Counted from the first letter of the stretch, positions 26,612-35,259 are shown. The stretch is DNA of 64,000 nucleotides from Bradyrhizobium liaoningense (GCF_018130825.1 NZ_JAFCJS010000002.1:682001-746000); one strand, 5' to 3'. Notes: generated by a model not told the origin, from the sequence alone. Translations and numbers: made by a program.

Positions 26612-27130
26612 ATGGGTGGCTTTTTTCAACGCCAACTTGCCGTTTATGTCGAGTACCATCGTGATCCCCGGAACACGGCGATGCATGTGGTGGGCATCCT
26701 TCTGCTGTTCACCGGCGCGGTGATGCCGCTGACGCTGGTGAAGGTCGCGCTGTTCGGGTCCGAGGTCAGCCTGGCGGTGATCCTGGCCTTGCCGGTGCTG
26801 ATCTACTGGCTGCTGCTCGATCTGGCGCTCGGGGCCGGCATTCTGGCCGTCTCCATCGTGCTGTTCTCGATCGCGTCGACCATTGCGGCGCAGGTCAGCA
26901 CCGTGACGATGTGGGCGATTTTTGCCGTCCTGGTCGCGCTCGGCTTCGCCGCGCAGACCATCGGCCACAAGGTTTTTGAGGGCCGCGAGGCCTCGTTGTT
27001 CACGTTTCCCTCGCATCTTTTGCTGGGACCGATGTTTGTCATGGCAAAATTATTCATTGCACTGGGCTTCCGTCGCGACCTTGCCGCGATTCTGGCGCCT
27101 CTTCCGACCAATTCCCTTTCAACCCGATAG
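26612..27130 (+). CDS. Mpo1-like (DUF962) membrane protein
   Basis: A 172-residue membrane protein of the YGL010w/Mpo1 family. The chosen ATG at 26612 starts MGGFFQRQLAVYVEYHRDP, and the family's metal-binding histidines appear in VEYHRDPRNTAMHVVG and in the later IGHKVFEG, among four to five hydrophobic helices. Yeast Mpo1 is an Fe(II)-dependent dioxygenase that shortens 2-hydroxy fatty acids by alpha-oxidation; bacterial members are thought to do similar chemistry. It precedes an SDR and an ICMT-like methyltransferase on the same strand with small gaps, suggesting a lipid-related group. Confidence 0.85.
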   Translation: MGGFFQRQLAVYVEYHRDPRNTAMHVVGILLLFTGAVMPLTLVKVALFGSEVSLAVILALPVLIYWLLLDLALGAGILAVSIVLFSIASTIAAQVSTVTMWAIFAVLVALGFAAQTIGHKVFEGREASLFTFPSHLLLGPMFVMAKLFIALGFRRDLAAILAPLPTNSLSTR

Positions 27131-27159
27131 CTCCAGAAGCGAAACAGCAAACCTTCTTC

Positions 27160-28191
27160 ATGGCTCTCGTACTGGTTACCGGTGGCAGCGGTTTCATCGG
27201 ACATCATCTCGTAGAAGCGCTCCGCGCCCGTGGGCAGCGGGTGCGTGTTCTCGATGTCCAGCCGGCGGCCGCCGCCAACGCCGACGTCGACTACGTTCAT
27301 GGCTCCGTGCTGGATAGCGCCGCGGTCGATACCGCGCTGTCCGGCGTCGACCAGGTCTATCACCTCGCAGGCCTGCCCGGCATGTGGGTCGCCAACAAGC
27401 AGGACTTTCACGACGTGAATTGCCGCGGCACCGAGGTGGTGCTGGCGGCTGCGATGAAGCGCGGCGTGTCGCGCTTCCTGCACTGCTCGACGGAATCGAT
27501 CCTGTTCCCCTATTCCGACCTCAACGGCGTTCCCGCCGAAGAGGCGTTGCAGCCGGCCGACGCGATGCCGGGCGCCTATACGCGGTCGAAGTCGCTCGCC
27601 GAGCATCACGCCGCCAAGGCCGCGGCCGAGGGCTTTCCGCTGGTGATCGGCACGCCGACCATGCCGATCGGCGCCGCCGACCACAATCTGACGCCGCCGA
27701 CCGCAATGCTCTGGTACTTCCTGCAGAAGAAGGTGCAGCCGCATCTCAACTTCCTGGTCAATCTCGTCGACGTCCGCGACGTCGCCATGGGCCTCGTGCT
27801 GACCATGGAGCGCGGCCGCATCGGCCAGCGCTACATCCTCGGCGGCGACTGCGTCCCGCTCGGGCGGATCCTGCGGATGATGTCGGCGATGAGCGGCCGC
27901 CGCCAGTTCCCGATCGTCGTGCCCGGCAAGATCGCCGAGCTCTCCGGCATCATGCTCGAATATCTGGCCGACAACTTCACGCGCCGGCCGCCCAACGGCA
28001 CCGCCGAGGGCGTGCGCATCGCGCTTGCCGCGAGCGACCTCTCGATCGGCAAGGCCCGCACCGAGCTCGGCTATTCGCCGCGCCCGATCGAGCCGGTCCT
28101 GCGCGAAACCATCACCCATCTGCTCGCCCGCAACGGCCAGCAGCCCTCCGGCGCCATCGAGCATCACGCGCTGTCCTCGCGCGCGAGCTGA
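27160..28191 (+). CDS. NAD-dependent epimerase/dehydratase (extended SDR)
   Basis: A 343-residue extended short-chain dehydrogenase. The nucleotide site is VLVTGGSGFIGHHLVEALRARG at residues 4-25 (GxxGxxG), the catalytic Ser appears in LHCSTESILF and the Tyr-Lys pair in GAYTRSKSLAEHH (YxxxK). Closest styles are the hopanoid-associated epimerase HpnA and 3-beta-hydroxysteroid dehydrogenase groups; I cannot choose. The ATG at 27160 lacks a clear ribosome site. It sits between the Mpo1-like and ICMT-like genes, consistent with lipid or terpenoid modification. Confidence 0.9.
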   Translation: MALVLVTGGSGFIGHHLVEALRARGQRVRVLDVQPAAAANADVDYVHGSVLDSAAVDTALSGVDQVYHLAGLPGMWVANKQDFHDVNCRGTEVVLAAAMKRGVSRFLHCSTESILFPYSDLNGVPAEEALQPADAMPGAYTRSKSLAEHHAAKAAAEGFPLVIGTPTMPIGAADHNLTPPTAMLWYFLQKKVQPHLNFLVNLVDVRDVAMGLVLTMERGRIGQRYILGGDCVPLGRILRMMSAMSGRRQFPIVVPGKIAELSGIMLEYLADNFTRRPPNGTAEGVRIALAASDLSIGKARTELGYSPRPIEPVLRETITHLLARNGQQPSGAIEHHALSSRAS

Positions 28192-28218
28192 AGCCGCCGC
28201 CTAACGCAAAGAACCTTC

Positions 28219-28845
28219 ATGTCCTTCGATTTCAGCAAGCTTCTCTCTGTCGCCTGGGGTGGCTGGACCACGGCCTGGCCGACCGAACTCCTGGCCCTGA
28301 TCTGGCTCGCCTTTCTCGCCAGCTGGGTCGGCGCCTCGTTCTGGCAGGGGCGGACCAAGAAGCAGGTCATGACGCTGGAGTCGCAGCGCTATCGCCTTCC
28401 GATCTTGGTCGGCGGCATCCTGTACACGCCGTGGGTTGCACAGATCCTGGGCTGGAAGCCGCTCTGGGTGCTCGGCAACACCGGCATCACCATCGCCGCG
28501 GTCCTCTCGGCCGCCGGCATCGCCTTTGCCTGGTGGGGTCGGCTGCATCTCGGAAAATTCTGGTCCAACACCATCACCCACAAGGAAGACCACCGGGTCA
28601 TCGACACCGGCCCCTACGGCATCGTGCGTCACCCGATCTACACCGGTTTGATCTTCGGCATGCTCGTCACCGGCATCGCAATCGGCCTCGTAACGACGAT
28701 CCTCGGCGCGATCCTGATCTCGCTCGGCATGTGGCAGAAGGGCCGGATGGAAGAGGTGTTTCTGTCCAAGGAGCTCGGCGAGGACGCCTACGGCGCATAC
28801 TGCCGCCGCGTGCCGATGATCATCCCGTTCACCTCGCCGCGGTGA
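28219..28845 (+). CDS. ICMT-like isoprenylcysteine carboxyl methyltransferase family protein
   Basis: A 208-residue membrane methyltransferase. Several hydrophobic helices lead to the conserved block HRVIDTGPYGIVRHPIYTGLIFGML, the S-adenosylmethionine pocket of the ICMT/PEMT family, and then LGEDAYGAYCRRVPMIIPF at the C-terminus. Bacterial members methylate lipid-like substrates, and NnrU/MddA relatives methylate thiols; the substrate is not apparent. It follows the SDR by 27 bases and ends the Mpo1-SDR-ICMT run. Confidence 0.9.
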   Translation: MSFDFSKLLSVAWGGWTTAWPTELLALIWLAFLASWVGASFWQGRTKKQVMTLESQRYRLPILVGGILYTPWVAQILGWKPLWVLGNTGITIAAVLSAAGIAFAWWGRLHLGKFWSNTITHKEDHRVIDTGPYGIVRHPIYTGLIFGMLVTGIAIGLVTTILGAILISLGMWQKGRMEEVFLSKELGEDAYGAYCRRVPMIIPFTSPR

Positions 28846-28900
28846 GGTAGCAGGTCCTCCGGCTCTGTCGTCGCTAGCATAGAAAGCGGCCACACCCTCG

Positions 28901-29030
28901 GTGTCGTCCCGGCGAAGGCCGGGACCCATAACCCCAGGGAGGAGTTTGGCGAAGACTCGTCGTTCGGTACTGCGACCGATCGCAATAGATAGATTCCGCG
29001 GTATGGGTCCCGGCCTCCGCCGGGACGACA
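28901..29030. repeat. Palindromic repeat R4
   Basis: Outer arms of 29-30 bases (28901-28930 and 29002-29030) containing GTCCCGGCGAAGGCCGGGAC are inverted copies with a 71-base centre. The rest of the 254-base gap around it shows no credible gene. It lies downstream of the ICMT gene. Confidence 0.8.
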
Positions 29031-29099
29031 GCGAGGGGAACCGCCCCTCCCCACACCCGTTACCCCTCGACATCTGCACCACCCGCAGAGCATCGAGCC

Positions 29100-29309
29100 A
29101 TGTCGGACGCCTACGATTATTTTCGCGCGCACGCGATCGCCGCCGCCCGCAAGGCGCGGGCGATGCCGCCGGGGCGGCCGAAGCAGAAGCAGCGCACCGT
29201 GGCGCGGGTCTATCACCTGCTATCCAAAGAAGCTGCGCTGACGCCGAACGTCCATCATCTCGATGATTTTCGCGCGGCCCGGCGGCTGGAGCGGCAGATC
29301 GGCCGCTGA
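29100..29309 (+). CDS. Small basic conserved hypothetical protein
   Basis: A 69-residue, strongly basic, soluble protein (SDAYDYFRAHAIAAARKARA at the start, then GRPKQKQRTVARVYHLLSK and HHLDDFRAARRLERQIGR). It has no signal peptide or membrane helix. I have the impression that close relatives occur widely in Bradyrhizobium, but I cannot verify this. The composition (Arg, Lys, Ala, His) would suit nucleic-acid or ribosome binding. No strong ribosome site is visible; the ATG at 29100 is the only sensible start. Confidence 0.65.
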   Translation: MSDAYDYFRAHAIAAARKARAMPPGRPKQKQRTVARVYHLLSKEAALTPNVHHLDDFRAARRLERQIGR

Positions 29310-29536
29310 TCTTCTCTCCATGCAAATTTGGTCATCTGCCATTCCGCGGGAATAGACGTCCGTCCAGTTCCGCGACGGTTGACCTTTTTACCGCCAGCCA
29401 GTTGGATGCGCGCGCAACGAGGCACGACGACATTCTATCGTGGATCTGGAGAGGTCGACGATCAGGCCTGAGCCCGCGCGGGGTTTTTGGCGATCCGGCG
29501 TTGGACGGTGCCTTCAGGGTTCGACAGGGGCTTCTC

Positions 29537-30841
29537 ATGACCTTTTCCAGTATCTTCGCGCAGTTCGTCGCGTTCATCGGCGGCATCGCGCTGCAATGGC
29601 GCAAGATGACGGGCACCGAGCCGCCGCCAGCCTGGGGCCAGACGCCCGCCATTCCCGAAGCCAAGCCGCAGGGCGCGATCCCGACGCTGAAGATGCCGAC
29701 CGCGCGCGGCTGGCGCGAGGGCCATAAGCCGACCGTCGCGCCCGGGCTCAAGGTCAATGCGTTCGCCACCGGCCTCGATCATCCGCGCTGGATCGAGGTG
29801 CTGCCCAATGGCGACGTGCTGATCGCGGAGGCGACGCAGGTCGCAGGCGCCCCGCGCAGCGTGTTTCACTACGCGATGCAGGCGACGATGCGGCGCGCCG
29901 CCGCGCTCGGCGTGTCCGCCAACCGCATCACGCTCTTGCGCGACAAGGACGGCGACGGCGTCGCCGAAGTGCGCGGCGCCTTCATGGAGAATCTCAACCA
30001 GCCGTTCGGCATGGCGCTGGTCGGCGACACCTTCTACGTCGGCAACACCGACGGCGTGATGGCGTTCCCTTACGTCGCCAATGCCGACCGCATCACCGCG
30101 CCGGGCAAGCGGCTGACCACCTTCAAGCCGGCCGGGCACTGGACGCGCAGCCTGCTCGCAAGCCCCGACGGCAAGAAGCTCTATGCCGGCGTCGGCTCGC
30201 TCAGCAACATCGCCGAGATGGGCATGGAGGTCGAGCAAGGCCGCGCTGCAGTCTACGAGCTCGATCTAGTCGCGGGCACGCATCGCATCTTCGGTGCCGG
30301 CCTGCGCAATCCGGTCGGCCTCGCCTGGGAGCCGACGACCGGCGTGCTCTGGACCGTCGTCAACGAGCGCGACGGGCTCGGCGACGAGACGCCGCCCGAC
30401 TATCTCACCTCGGTGCGCGACGGCGGCTTCTACGGCTGGCCCTATTGCTATTGGGGCAAGACGGTGGACGACCGCGTGCCGCAGGATCCGGCGATGGTCG
30501 CCAAGGCGCTTCAACCGGACTACGCACTGGGCGGCCATACCGCCTCGCTCGGCCTGTGCTGGATGCCCGCGGGCACCCTGCCCGGCTTCGGAGACGGCAT
30601 GGTGATCGGCCAGCACGGCTCGTGGAATCGCAGCAAGCTGTCCGGCTACAAGCTGGTGTTCATCCCGTTCGAGAACGGAAAGCCCTCCGGCCCCGGTCGC
30701 GACATCCTGTCGGGCTTCCTGTCCCCGGACGAGAAGGAATCCTACGGCCGCCCGGTCGGCGTCGTGATCGGCCCCGACAAGAAGTCGCTGCTGATGGCCG
30801 ACGACGTCGGCAACGTGATCTGGCGCGTGACGGGCGCGTAA
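29537..30841 (+). CDS. L-sorbosone dehydrogenase-like beta-propeller (PQQ sugar dehydrogenase family)
   Basis: A 434-residue protein whose ATG at 29537 has AGGGG about eight bases upstream. A short hydrophobic N-terminus (SIFAQFVAFIGGIALQW) may anchor it in the membrane. The body is a six-bladed propeller of the sorbosone/soluble glucose dehydrogenase family: LDHPRWIEVLPNGDVLIAEA, NQPFGMALVGDTFYVGNTDG, GLRNPVGLAWEP, VNERDGLGDETPPDYLT and FYGWPYCYWG are family blocks. It would oxidise a sugar or aldehyde with PQQ and deliver electrons to the respiratory chain, in the periplasm. PQQ use is inferred from the family. Confidence 0.88.
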   Translation: MTFSSIFAQFVAFIGGIALQWRKMTGTEPPPAWGQTPAIPEAKPQGAIPTLKMPTARGWREGHKPTVAPGLKVNAFATGLDHPRWIEVLPNGDVLIAEATQVAGAPRSVFHYAMQATMRRAAALGVSANRITLLRDKDGDGVAEVRGAFMENLNQPFGMALVGDTFYVGNTDGVMAFPYVANADRITAPGKRLTTFKPAGHWTRSLLASPDGKKLYAGVGSLSNIAEMGMEVEQGRAAVYELDLVAGTHRIFGAGLRNPVGLAWEPTTGVLWTVVNERDGLGDETPPDYLTSVRDGGFYGWPYCYWGKTVDDRVPQDPAMVAKALQPDYALGGHTASLGLCWMPAGTLPGFGDGMVIGQHGSWNRSKLSGYKLVFIPFENGKPSGPGRDILSGFLSPDEKESYGRPVGVVIGPDKKSLLMADDVGNVIWRVTGA

Positions 30842-30845
30842 AGGC

Positions 30846-30907
30846 TCTATTGTTTGAGCATGATCCTTCCGGAAAACCGCTTCACACTTTTCCGGATCAT
30901 GCTCTAG
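30846..30907. repeat. Palindromic repeat R5, copy 1
   Basis: A 62-base element whose inverted arms are GAGCATGATC (from 30856) and GGATCATGCTC (ending 30904). A second copy is at 50355-50416. It lies between convergent genes and overlaps the TAG of the aspartate dehydrogenase gene, so it probably also acts as a two-way terminator. Confidence 0.88.
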
Positions 30908-31728
30908 GTCCCCACGCAGAGCGTGGCGCGCTGCTTGCGCAGCAGCGCGATCACGGACAGCGCGGTGATCAGGCCGGTCTTGGGATTCTCGGACGGGATG
31001 TTCTCGATCGACATCGAGAAGCGCGCCGAATCCGCCTCGACCTCGACGCGATGAACGTTGCGCGTCACACTGGGGTCCGCCCAAACCTGCATCTGGGTGC
31101 GATCGGGCCCGATGCCGGCCAGCGACAGCGCAACGGCGACATTGACGTTCGCCGGAAAGCCCTTCGCCGCTTCGCGCGCGCTGCCCTCGAACAGTTTGAG
31201 CGGCTCGCGCAGATTGTCGATGTCGATGTTGTTCTGGACGATGAAGGGCGCGCCCCTGAGCCCATCGATCGGCTTGCGCGTGACCATCTTCACCGAATGG
31301 ATGGTGCCGACCGCGGCGGCGTTGACGGCATCGAGGCCGATCAGCGCGCCGGTCGGCACGATGATGCGGCCGCCATTGGCGCGGGCGAGATCGACCAGAT
31401 CGAAATTGTCGAGCAATCCGCCGACGCTGACGACGACCGCGGCCTTGCCGCGCTTCACCGCGGGCTCGACGATCGCACGCAGCTGGCTGCTCGGCACGCA
31501 TTCGACCACGATGTCGGCGGCATCGCCGAGCTGGTCGATCGGCAGGATTTTCGGCGGACGGCGCAAGCCGCTGATGAAGGCCTGATGCTTCGCAGGATCG
31601 CGCACGGCCACAGCCGACAGCGCCAATCCCTCGATGCCCTGATCGAGCGCGCTGGCGACCTTGGTGCCGATCGAGCCCAGGCCCGCGATGGCAACCTTCA
31701 ACTCGCCCGAAGCTTTCTGTTCAGTCAT
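30904..31728 (-). CDS. nadX: L-aspartate dehydrogenase
   Basis: A 274-residue NAD(P)-dependent enzyme that oxidises aspartate to iminoaspartate (then oxaloacetate plus ammonia), feeding NAD synthesis or catabolism. The Rossmann motif is KVAIAGLGSIGTKVASAL (GxGxxG) at about 12-29; ADIVVECVPSSQL, VPTGALIGLDAV and GFPANVNVAVALSLAGIGPDRTQMQVWADP follow the AspDH family, where the last block includes the active-site asparagine region. ATG 31728 is preferred to a GTG three codons upstream. It follows the LysR gene by 37 bases on the same strand. No nadA or nadC is nearby, so a catabolic role is likely. The stop lies in repeat R5. Confidence 0.85.
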   Translation of the reverse strand: MTEQKASGELKVAIAGLGSIGTKVASALDQGIEGLALSAVAVRDPAKHQAFISGLRRPPKILPIDQLGDAADIVVECVPSSQLRAIVEPAVKRGKAAVVVSVGGLLDNFDLVDLARANGGRIIVPTGALIGLDAVNAAAVGTIHSVKMVTRKPIDGLRGAPFIVQNNIDIDNLREPLKLFEGSAREAAKGFPANVNVAVALSLAGIGPDRTQMQVWADPSVTRNVHRVEVEADSARFSMSIENIPSENPKTGLITALSVIALLRKQRATLCVGT

Positions 31729-31765
31729 CGTTCCCACCGTTTGTCCAAGCCAATGTCATAGCCGC

Positions 31766-32683
31766 TCACGCCTCCCGCGCATAGCTGCGCAGGCGTGCCT
31801 CCAGCACCGCCAGCATCGCATCGCGTGCCGGATCGCGCGAACCGCGCAGCCAGGCGGCGGCGAGCGGCAGCCGGCCGACCGGCCCGCTCTGCTTCGGCCG
31901 GAGCGGCACGAAGCGCACCCCCGGGACCGCCATCCGCATGGTCCAGCGCGGCACGATCGCGACCCCGAGCTTCGTCGCCACCAGATTGATGATGGTCTGC
32001 TTCTCGTCGGCCACCTGCACGATGCGCGGCGCGAGGCCGGCCTGCTCGAACAGTTTTATGGTGAGGTCGTGGCTGTGCGGCCGCGAGCGGCGGTCCGGCA
32101 CCAGCATCGCCTCGTCGGCGATCTGCGCCAGCGTGACCGATTTGCGTGCAGCGAGCGCGTGCCGCTGCGGGAACGCCACGATGGCGCTCTCCTGGAGCAG
32201 GTCGCGGAATTCCAGGCGCTTGTCCGCGCTATCAGGCGGACGGACGAAGGCGAGATCGAGCGCGCCGGTCAAAATCTTCGGCAGCAGCCGGACGGTCTTG
32301 TCCTCGAGCAGCTGCACGGCGACGTCGGGATGCTTGTCGCGAAAGTCGCGCAAGAGCGGCGGCAGCAATCCCGCCGCGGCACTGTCGATGGCGCCGACCC
32401 GCAGCCGCCGTGCGGCCCCCGCGCGCGAGCGATTGCGAAGGTTGCTCTCGACCGCCTCGACCTTGGCGAGGATGGCGCGGGCATCACGCAGCAGCGTCGT
32501 GCCGTCCTCGGTGAGCGACACCGCGCGCGTGGTTCGCGCGAACAGCCGCGTTCCCAGATCCTCCTCCAGCAGCCTGATCTGCCGGCCGAGTGCGGAGGGC
32601 AGCATCTGGAGCTGCTGCGCCGCATGGCCGAAATGCAGCTGCTCGGCCGCCGCCACGAAGCATCGAAGCTGATGCAATTCCAT
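31766..32683 (-). CDS. LysR family transcriptional regulator
   Basis: A 305-residue regulator. The winged helix-turn-helix fills residues 1-60 (MELHQLRCFVAAAEQLHFGHAAQQLQ, then LFARTTRAVSLTEDG) and the effector domain about 90-295 (RVGAIDSAAAGLLPPLLRDF). The BenM/CatM-like N-terminus is common in regulators of aromatic or organic-acid catabolism. It is divergent from the ACS-family transporter and precedes aspartate dehydrogenase on its own strand. The intergenic region has a clear T-N11-A site, so the transporter-dehydrogenase operon is the probable target. Confidence 0.9.
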   Translation of the reverse strand: MELHQLRCFVAAAEQLHFGHAAQQLQMLPSALGRQIRLLEEDLGTRLFARTTRAVSLTEDGTTLLRDARAILAKVEAVESNLRNRSRAGAARRLRVGAIDSAAAGLLPPLLRDFRDKHPDVAVQLLEDKTVRLLPKILTGALDLAFVRPPDSADKRLEFRDLLQESAIVAFPQRHALAARKSVTLAQIADEAMLVPDRRSRPHSHDLTIKLFEQAGLAPRIVQVADEKQTIINLVATKLGVAIVPRWTMRMAVPGVRFVPLRPKQSGPVGRLPLAAAWLRGSRDPARDAMLAVLEARLRSYAREA

Positions 32684-32713
32684 TCGGATCCTTCTCGTCT
32701 CTGCTCGTGAGGA

Positions 32714-32734
32714 TTATATCATTTTTTTGTATAA
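32714..32734. promoter_or_regulatory. LysR-type operator candidate
   Basis: TTATA at 32714-32718 and TATAA at 32730-32734 form a perfect inverted pair with an 11-base AT-rich spacer, the classical T-N11-A LysR box. It lies 31 bases before the LysR start and 109 bases before the transporter start. Confidence 0.55.
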
Positions 32735-32842
32735 ACCAGCGCCAATTGAGTATGCCTCCCGCCCCCGCCTAGGCTCATGGCCGGCGTCGACCTCTCACGG
32801 TCCGCCGACACAACAACAAGCGGGAACTTGAGGGAGGCGAGG

Positions 32843-34141
32843 ATGACGAGCGAGATTCAGACGCGCGTGCTGCGCAAGATCACCTGGCGCATCGTTCCCT
32901 TCATCATGTTGCTGTACTTCGTCGCCTTCATCGACCGCGTCAATATCGGCTTCGCCTCGCTGACGATGAACAAGGACATCGGCCTGTCGCCCGCGGTCTA
33001 CGGCTTCGGCGCCGGCATCTTCTTCTGGGGCTATTTCCTGTTCGAGGTGCCCTCCAACATTATCCTGCACAAGATCGGCGCGCGGATCTGGATCGCGCGG
33101 GTGATGATCACCTGGGGTCTCGTCTCGGCCGCGATGGCCTTCGTGCAAGGGCCGACCAGCTTCTACATCCTGCGCTTCCTGCTCGGCGTTGCCGAGGCCG
33201 GCTTCTTTCCCGGCATCATCCTCTATCTCTCCTACTGGTTCCCGGCACGCCAGCGGGCTGCCGTGACCGCGCTGTTCATGGCCGCCGCGCCGCTCTCGAC
33301 CGTGCTGGGCTCGCCGATCTCGGGCGCGCTGCTGGAGATGGACGGCCTGCTCGGCTTTAGGGGTTGGCAATGGCTGTTCGTGCTGGAGGCGCTGCCGGCC
33401 GTGCTGCTCGGCTTCGTCGTGCTAGGCTTCCTCACCGATCGCCCGGAAAAAGCAAAGTGGCTCGCCGATGACGAGCGGCGCTGGCTGGTCGAGACCATGA
33501 ACGTCGAGACCACCAGCAAGGCCGCGACCGCGAGCCACAGCATCTGGCGCGGCCTCGCCGATCCGCGCGTGCTGGCGCTGTCGCTGATCTATTTCGGCAC
33601 CTCGGCCGGCCTCTACACGCTCGGCGTCTGGGCGCCGCAGATCATCAAGCAGTTCGGCCTGTCCTCGCTCCAGGTCGGCTTCCTCAATGCATTGCCGGCA
33701 ACCGCGGCCGTCGTCGCCATGATCCTGTGGGCGCGGCATTCGGACCGCACCGGCGAGCGCACCTGGCATGTCGTCTGGGCCTGCCTGATCGCCGCAGCCG
33801 GGCTCGCCTATGCCGGGCTCGCGGCCAGTGTCGTCGCCGTGCTGGTCGCGCTGACGCTGGTCAATATCGGCATCTCCTCAGCAAAGCCGCCGCTGTGGAG
33901 CATGCCGACGCTGTTCCTGTCCGGCCCTGCGGCCGCGGCCGGCATCGCCACGATCAACTCGATCGGCAATCTCGGCGGCTTCGTCGGACCCGCCATGATC
34001 GGCTGGATCAAGGACCAGACCGGCAGCTTCGTCGGCGGACTCTATTTCGTCAGCGGCCTGCTCGTTCTCTCGGCCGCCCTCACCCTGCTATTGTCGCGCG
34101 CGAAAACCGCGTCCGTCGAACCCGTCCCGCAATCCCACTGA
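32843..34141 (+). CDS. MFS transporter, anion:cation symporter (ACS) family
   Basis: A 432-residue permease with 12 helices. The start at 32843 has GAGGGAGGCGAGG upstream and matches the family N-terminus (TRVLRKITWRIVPFIMLLYFVAFIDRVNIGFASL). FFWGYFLFEVPSNIILHKIGAR and GVAEAGFFPGIILYLSYWFPARQRA are ACS signatures, found in transporters of tartrate, phthalate, glucarate and other organic anions. The next gene, a tartrate/D-malate dehydrogenase 21 bases on, points to import of tartrate or D-malate. Confidence 0.92.
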   Translation: MTSEIQTRVLRKITWRIVPFIMLLYFVAFIDRVNIGFASLTMNKDIGLSPAVYGFGAGIFFWGYFLFEVPSNIILHKIGARIWIARVMITWGLVSAAMAFVQGPTSFYILRFLLGVAEAGFFPGIILYLSYWFPARQRAAVTALFMAAAPLSTVLGSPISGALLEMDGLLGFRGWQWLFVLEALPAVLLGFVVLGFLTDRPEKAKWLADDERRWLVETMNVETTSKAATASHSIWRGLADPRVLALSLIYFGTSAGLYTLGVWAPQIIKQFGLSSLQVGFLNALPATAAVVAMILWARHSDRTGERTWHVVWACLIAAAGLAYAGLAASVVAVLVALTLVNIGISSAKPPLWSMPTLFLSGPAAAAGIATINSIGNLGGFVGPAMIGWIKDQTGSFVGGLYFVSGLLVLSAALTLLLSRAKTASVEPVPQSH

Positions 34142-34162
34142 TCTCTCAAACGGAGCCTTCCC

Positions 34163-35236
34163 ATGCGCACCCATTCGATCGCAGCCATTCCCGCCGACGG
34201 CATCGGCCCCGAGGTCATCTCGGCCGGCGTCCGCGTGCTGGAGGCTCTCGCAAAACGCAGCGGCGACCTCGCCTTCAACGTGAGGACGTTCGACTGGGGC
34301 TCGGATTATTACAAGAAGCACGGCGTGATGATGCCGGCGGACGGCCTCAGCGAATTGAAGAAGTTCGACGCGATCTATTTCGGCGCGGTCGGCGCCCCCG
34401 ATGTGCCCGACCACATCACGCTGTGGGGCCTGCGCCTGCCGATCTGTCAGGGCTTTGACCAATACGCCAATGTACGGCCGACAAAAATTTTGCCGGGCGT
34501 CGCCTCGCCGCTGCGCAATGTCGGCGTCGGCGATCTCGACTGGGTGATCGTGCGCGAGAATTCGGAAGGCGAATATGCCGGCATGGGCGGCCGCGCCCAC
34601 AAGGGCTTGCCGGAAGAGGTCGGCACGGAAGTCGCGGTGTTCACCCGCGTCGGCGTCACCCGCATCATGCGCTATGCCTTCCAGCTCGCGCAGTCGCGTC
34701 CGCGCAAATTCCTGACCGTCGTGACCAAGTCGAACGCGCAGCGCCACGGCATGGTGATGTGGGACGAGATCGCAGCTGAAGTTGCGACCGAATTCCCCGA
34801 CGTGACCTGGGACAAGATGCTGGTCGACGCCATGACGGTGCGCATGACGCTGCATCCGAAGAGCCTCGACACCATCGTCGCGACCAACCTCCACGCCGAC
34901 ATCCTCTCCGACCTCGCCGGTGCGCTGGCGGGAAGCCTCGGCGTGGCACCGACCGGCAACATCGACCCGCAGCGCCGCTTTCCCTCGATGTTCGAGCCGA
35001 TCCACGGCTCGGCCTTCGACATCACCGGCAAGGGCATCGCCAACCCGGTCGCGACGTTCTGGACCGGCGCGCAGATGCTCGAGCATCTCGGCGAGAAGGA
35101 TGCGGCTGCAAGATTGATGGCGGCGGTGGAGCGCGTCTGCGCGGCCGGCGTGCTGACCCCCGACGTCGGCGGCAAGGCGACGACGAAGGACGTGACCGAC
35201 GCCGTGATCGACGCGATCCACGGCTCGAACGTCTAG
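34163..35236 (+). CDS. Tartrate/D-malate dehydrogenase (beta-decarboxylating)
   Basis: A 357-residue member of the isocitrate/isopropylmalate dehydrogenase superfamily. IPADGIGPEVISAGVRVLEAL starts the protein; YANVRPTKILPGV replaces the LeuB substrate loop and matches the TtuC/DmlA branch; VRENSEGEYAGMGGRAHKG, the catalytic Tyr-Lys region (FTVVTKSNAQRHGMVMWDEI type) and NLHADILSDLAGALAGSLG follow. It oxidises D-malate to pyruvate and CO2 and usually also L- or meso-tartrate, with NAD and a divalent metal. It is co-transcribed with the ACS transporter. Confidence 0.9.
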   Translation: MRTHSIAAIPADGIGPEVISAGVRVLEALAKRSGDLAFNVRTFDWGSDYYKKHGVMMPADGLSELKKFDAIYFGAVGAPDVPDHITLWGLRLPICQGFDQYANVRPTKILPGVASPLRNVGVGDLDWVIVRENSEGEYAGMGGRAHKGLPEEVGTEVAVFTRVGVTRIMRYAFQLAQSRPRKFLTVVTKSNAQRHGMVMWDEIAAEVATEFPDVTWDKMLVDAMTVRMTLHPKSLDTIVATNLHADILSDLAGALAGSLGVAPTGNIDPQRRFPSMFEPIHGSAFDITGKGIANPVATFWTGAQMLEHLGEKDAAARLMAAVERVCAAGVLTPDVGGKATTKDVTDAVIDAIHGSNV

Positions 35237-35259
35237 TTTCAGTCGGTTCAATCCCGACG

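Noticed and set aside
34163..35236. Isopropylmalate dehydrogenase (LeuB)
   Set aside because: The substrate loop region YANVRPTKILPGV and the neighbouring ACS transporter fit tartrate/D-malate dehydrogenase better; no leu genes are nearby.
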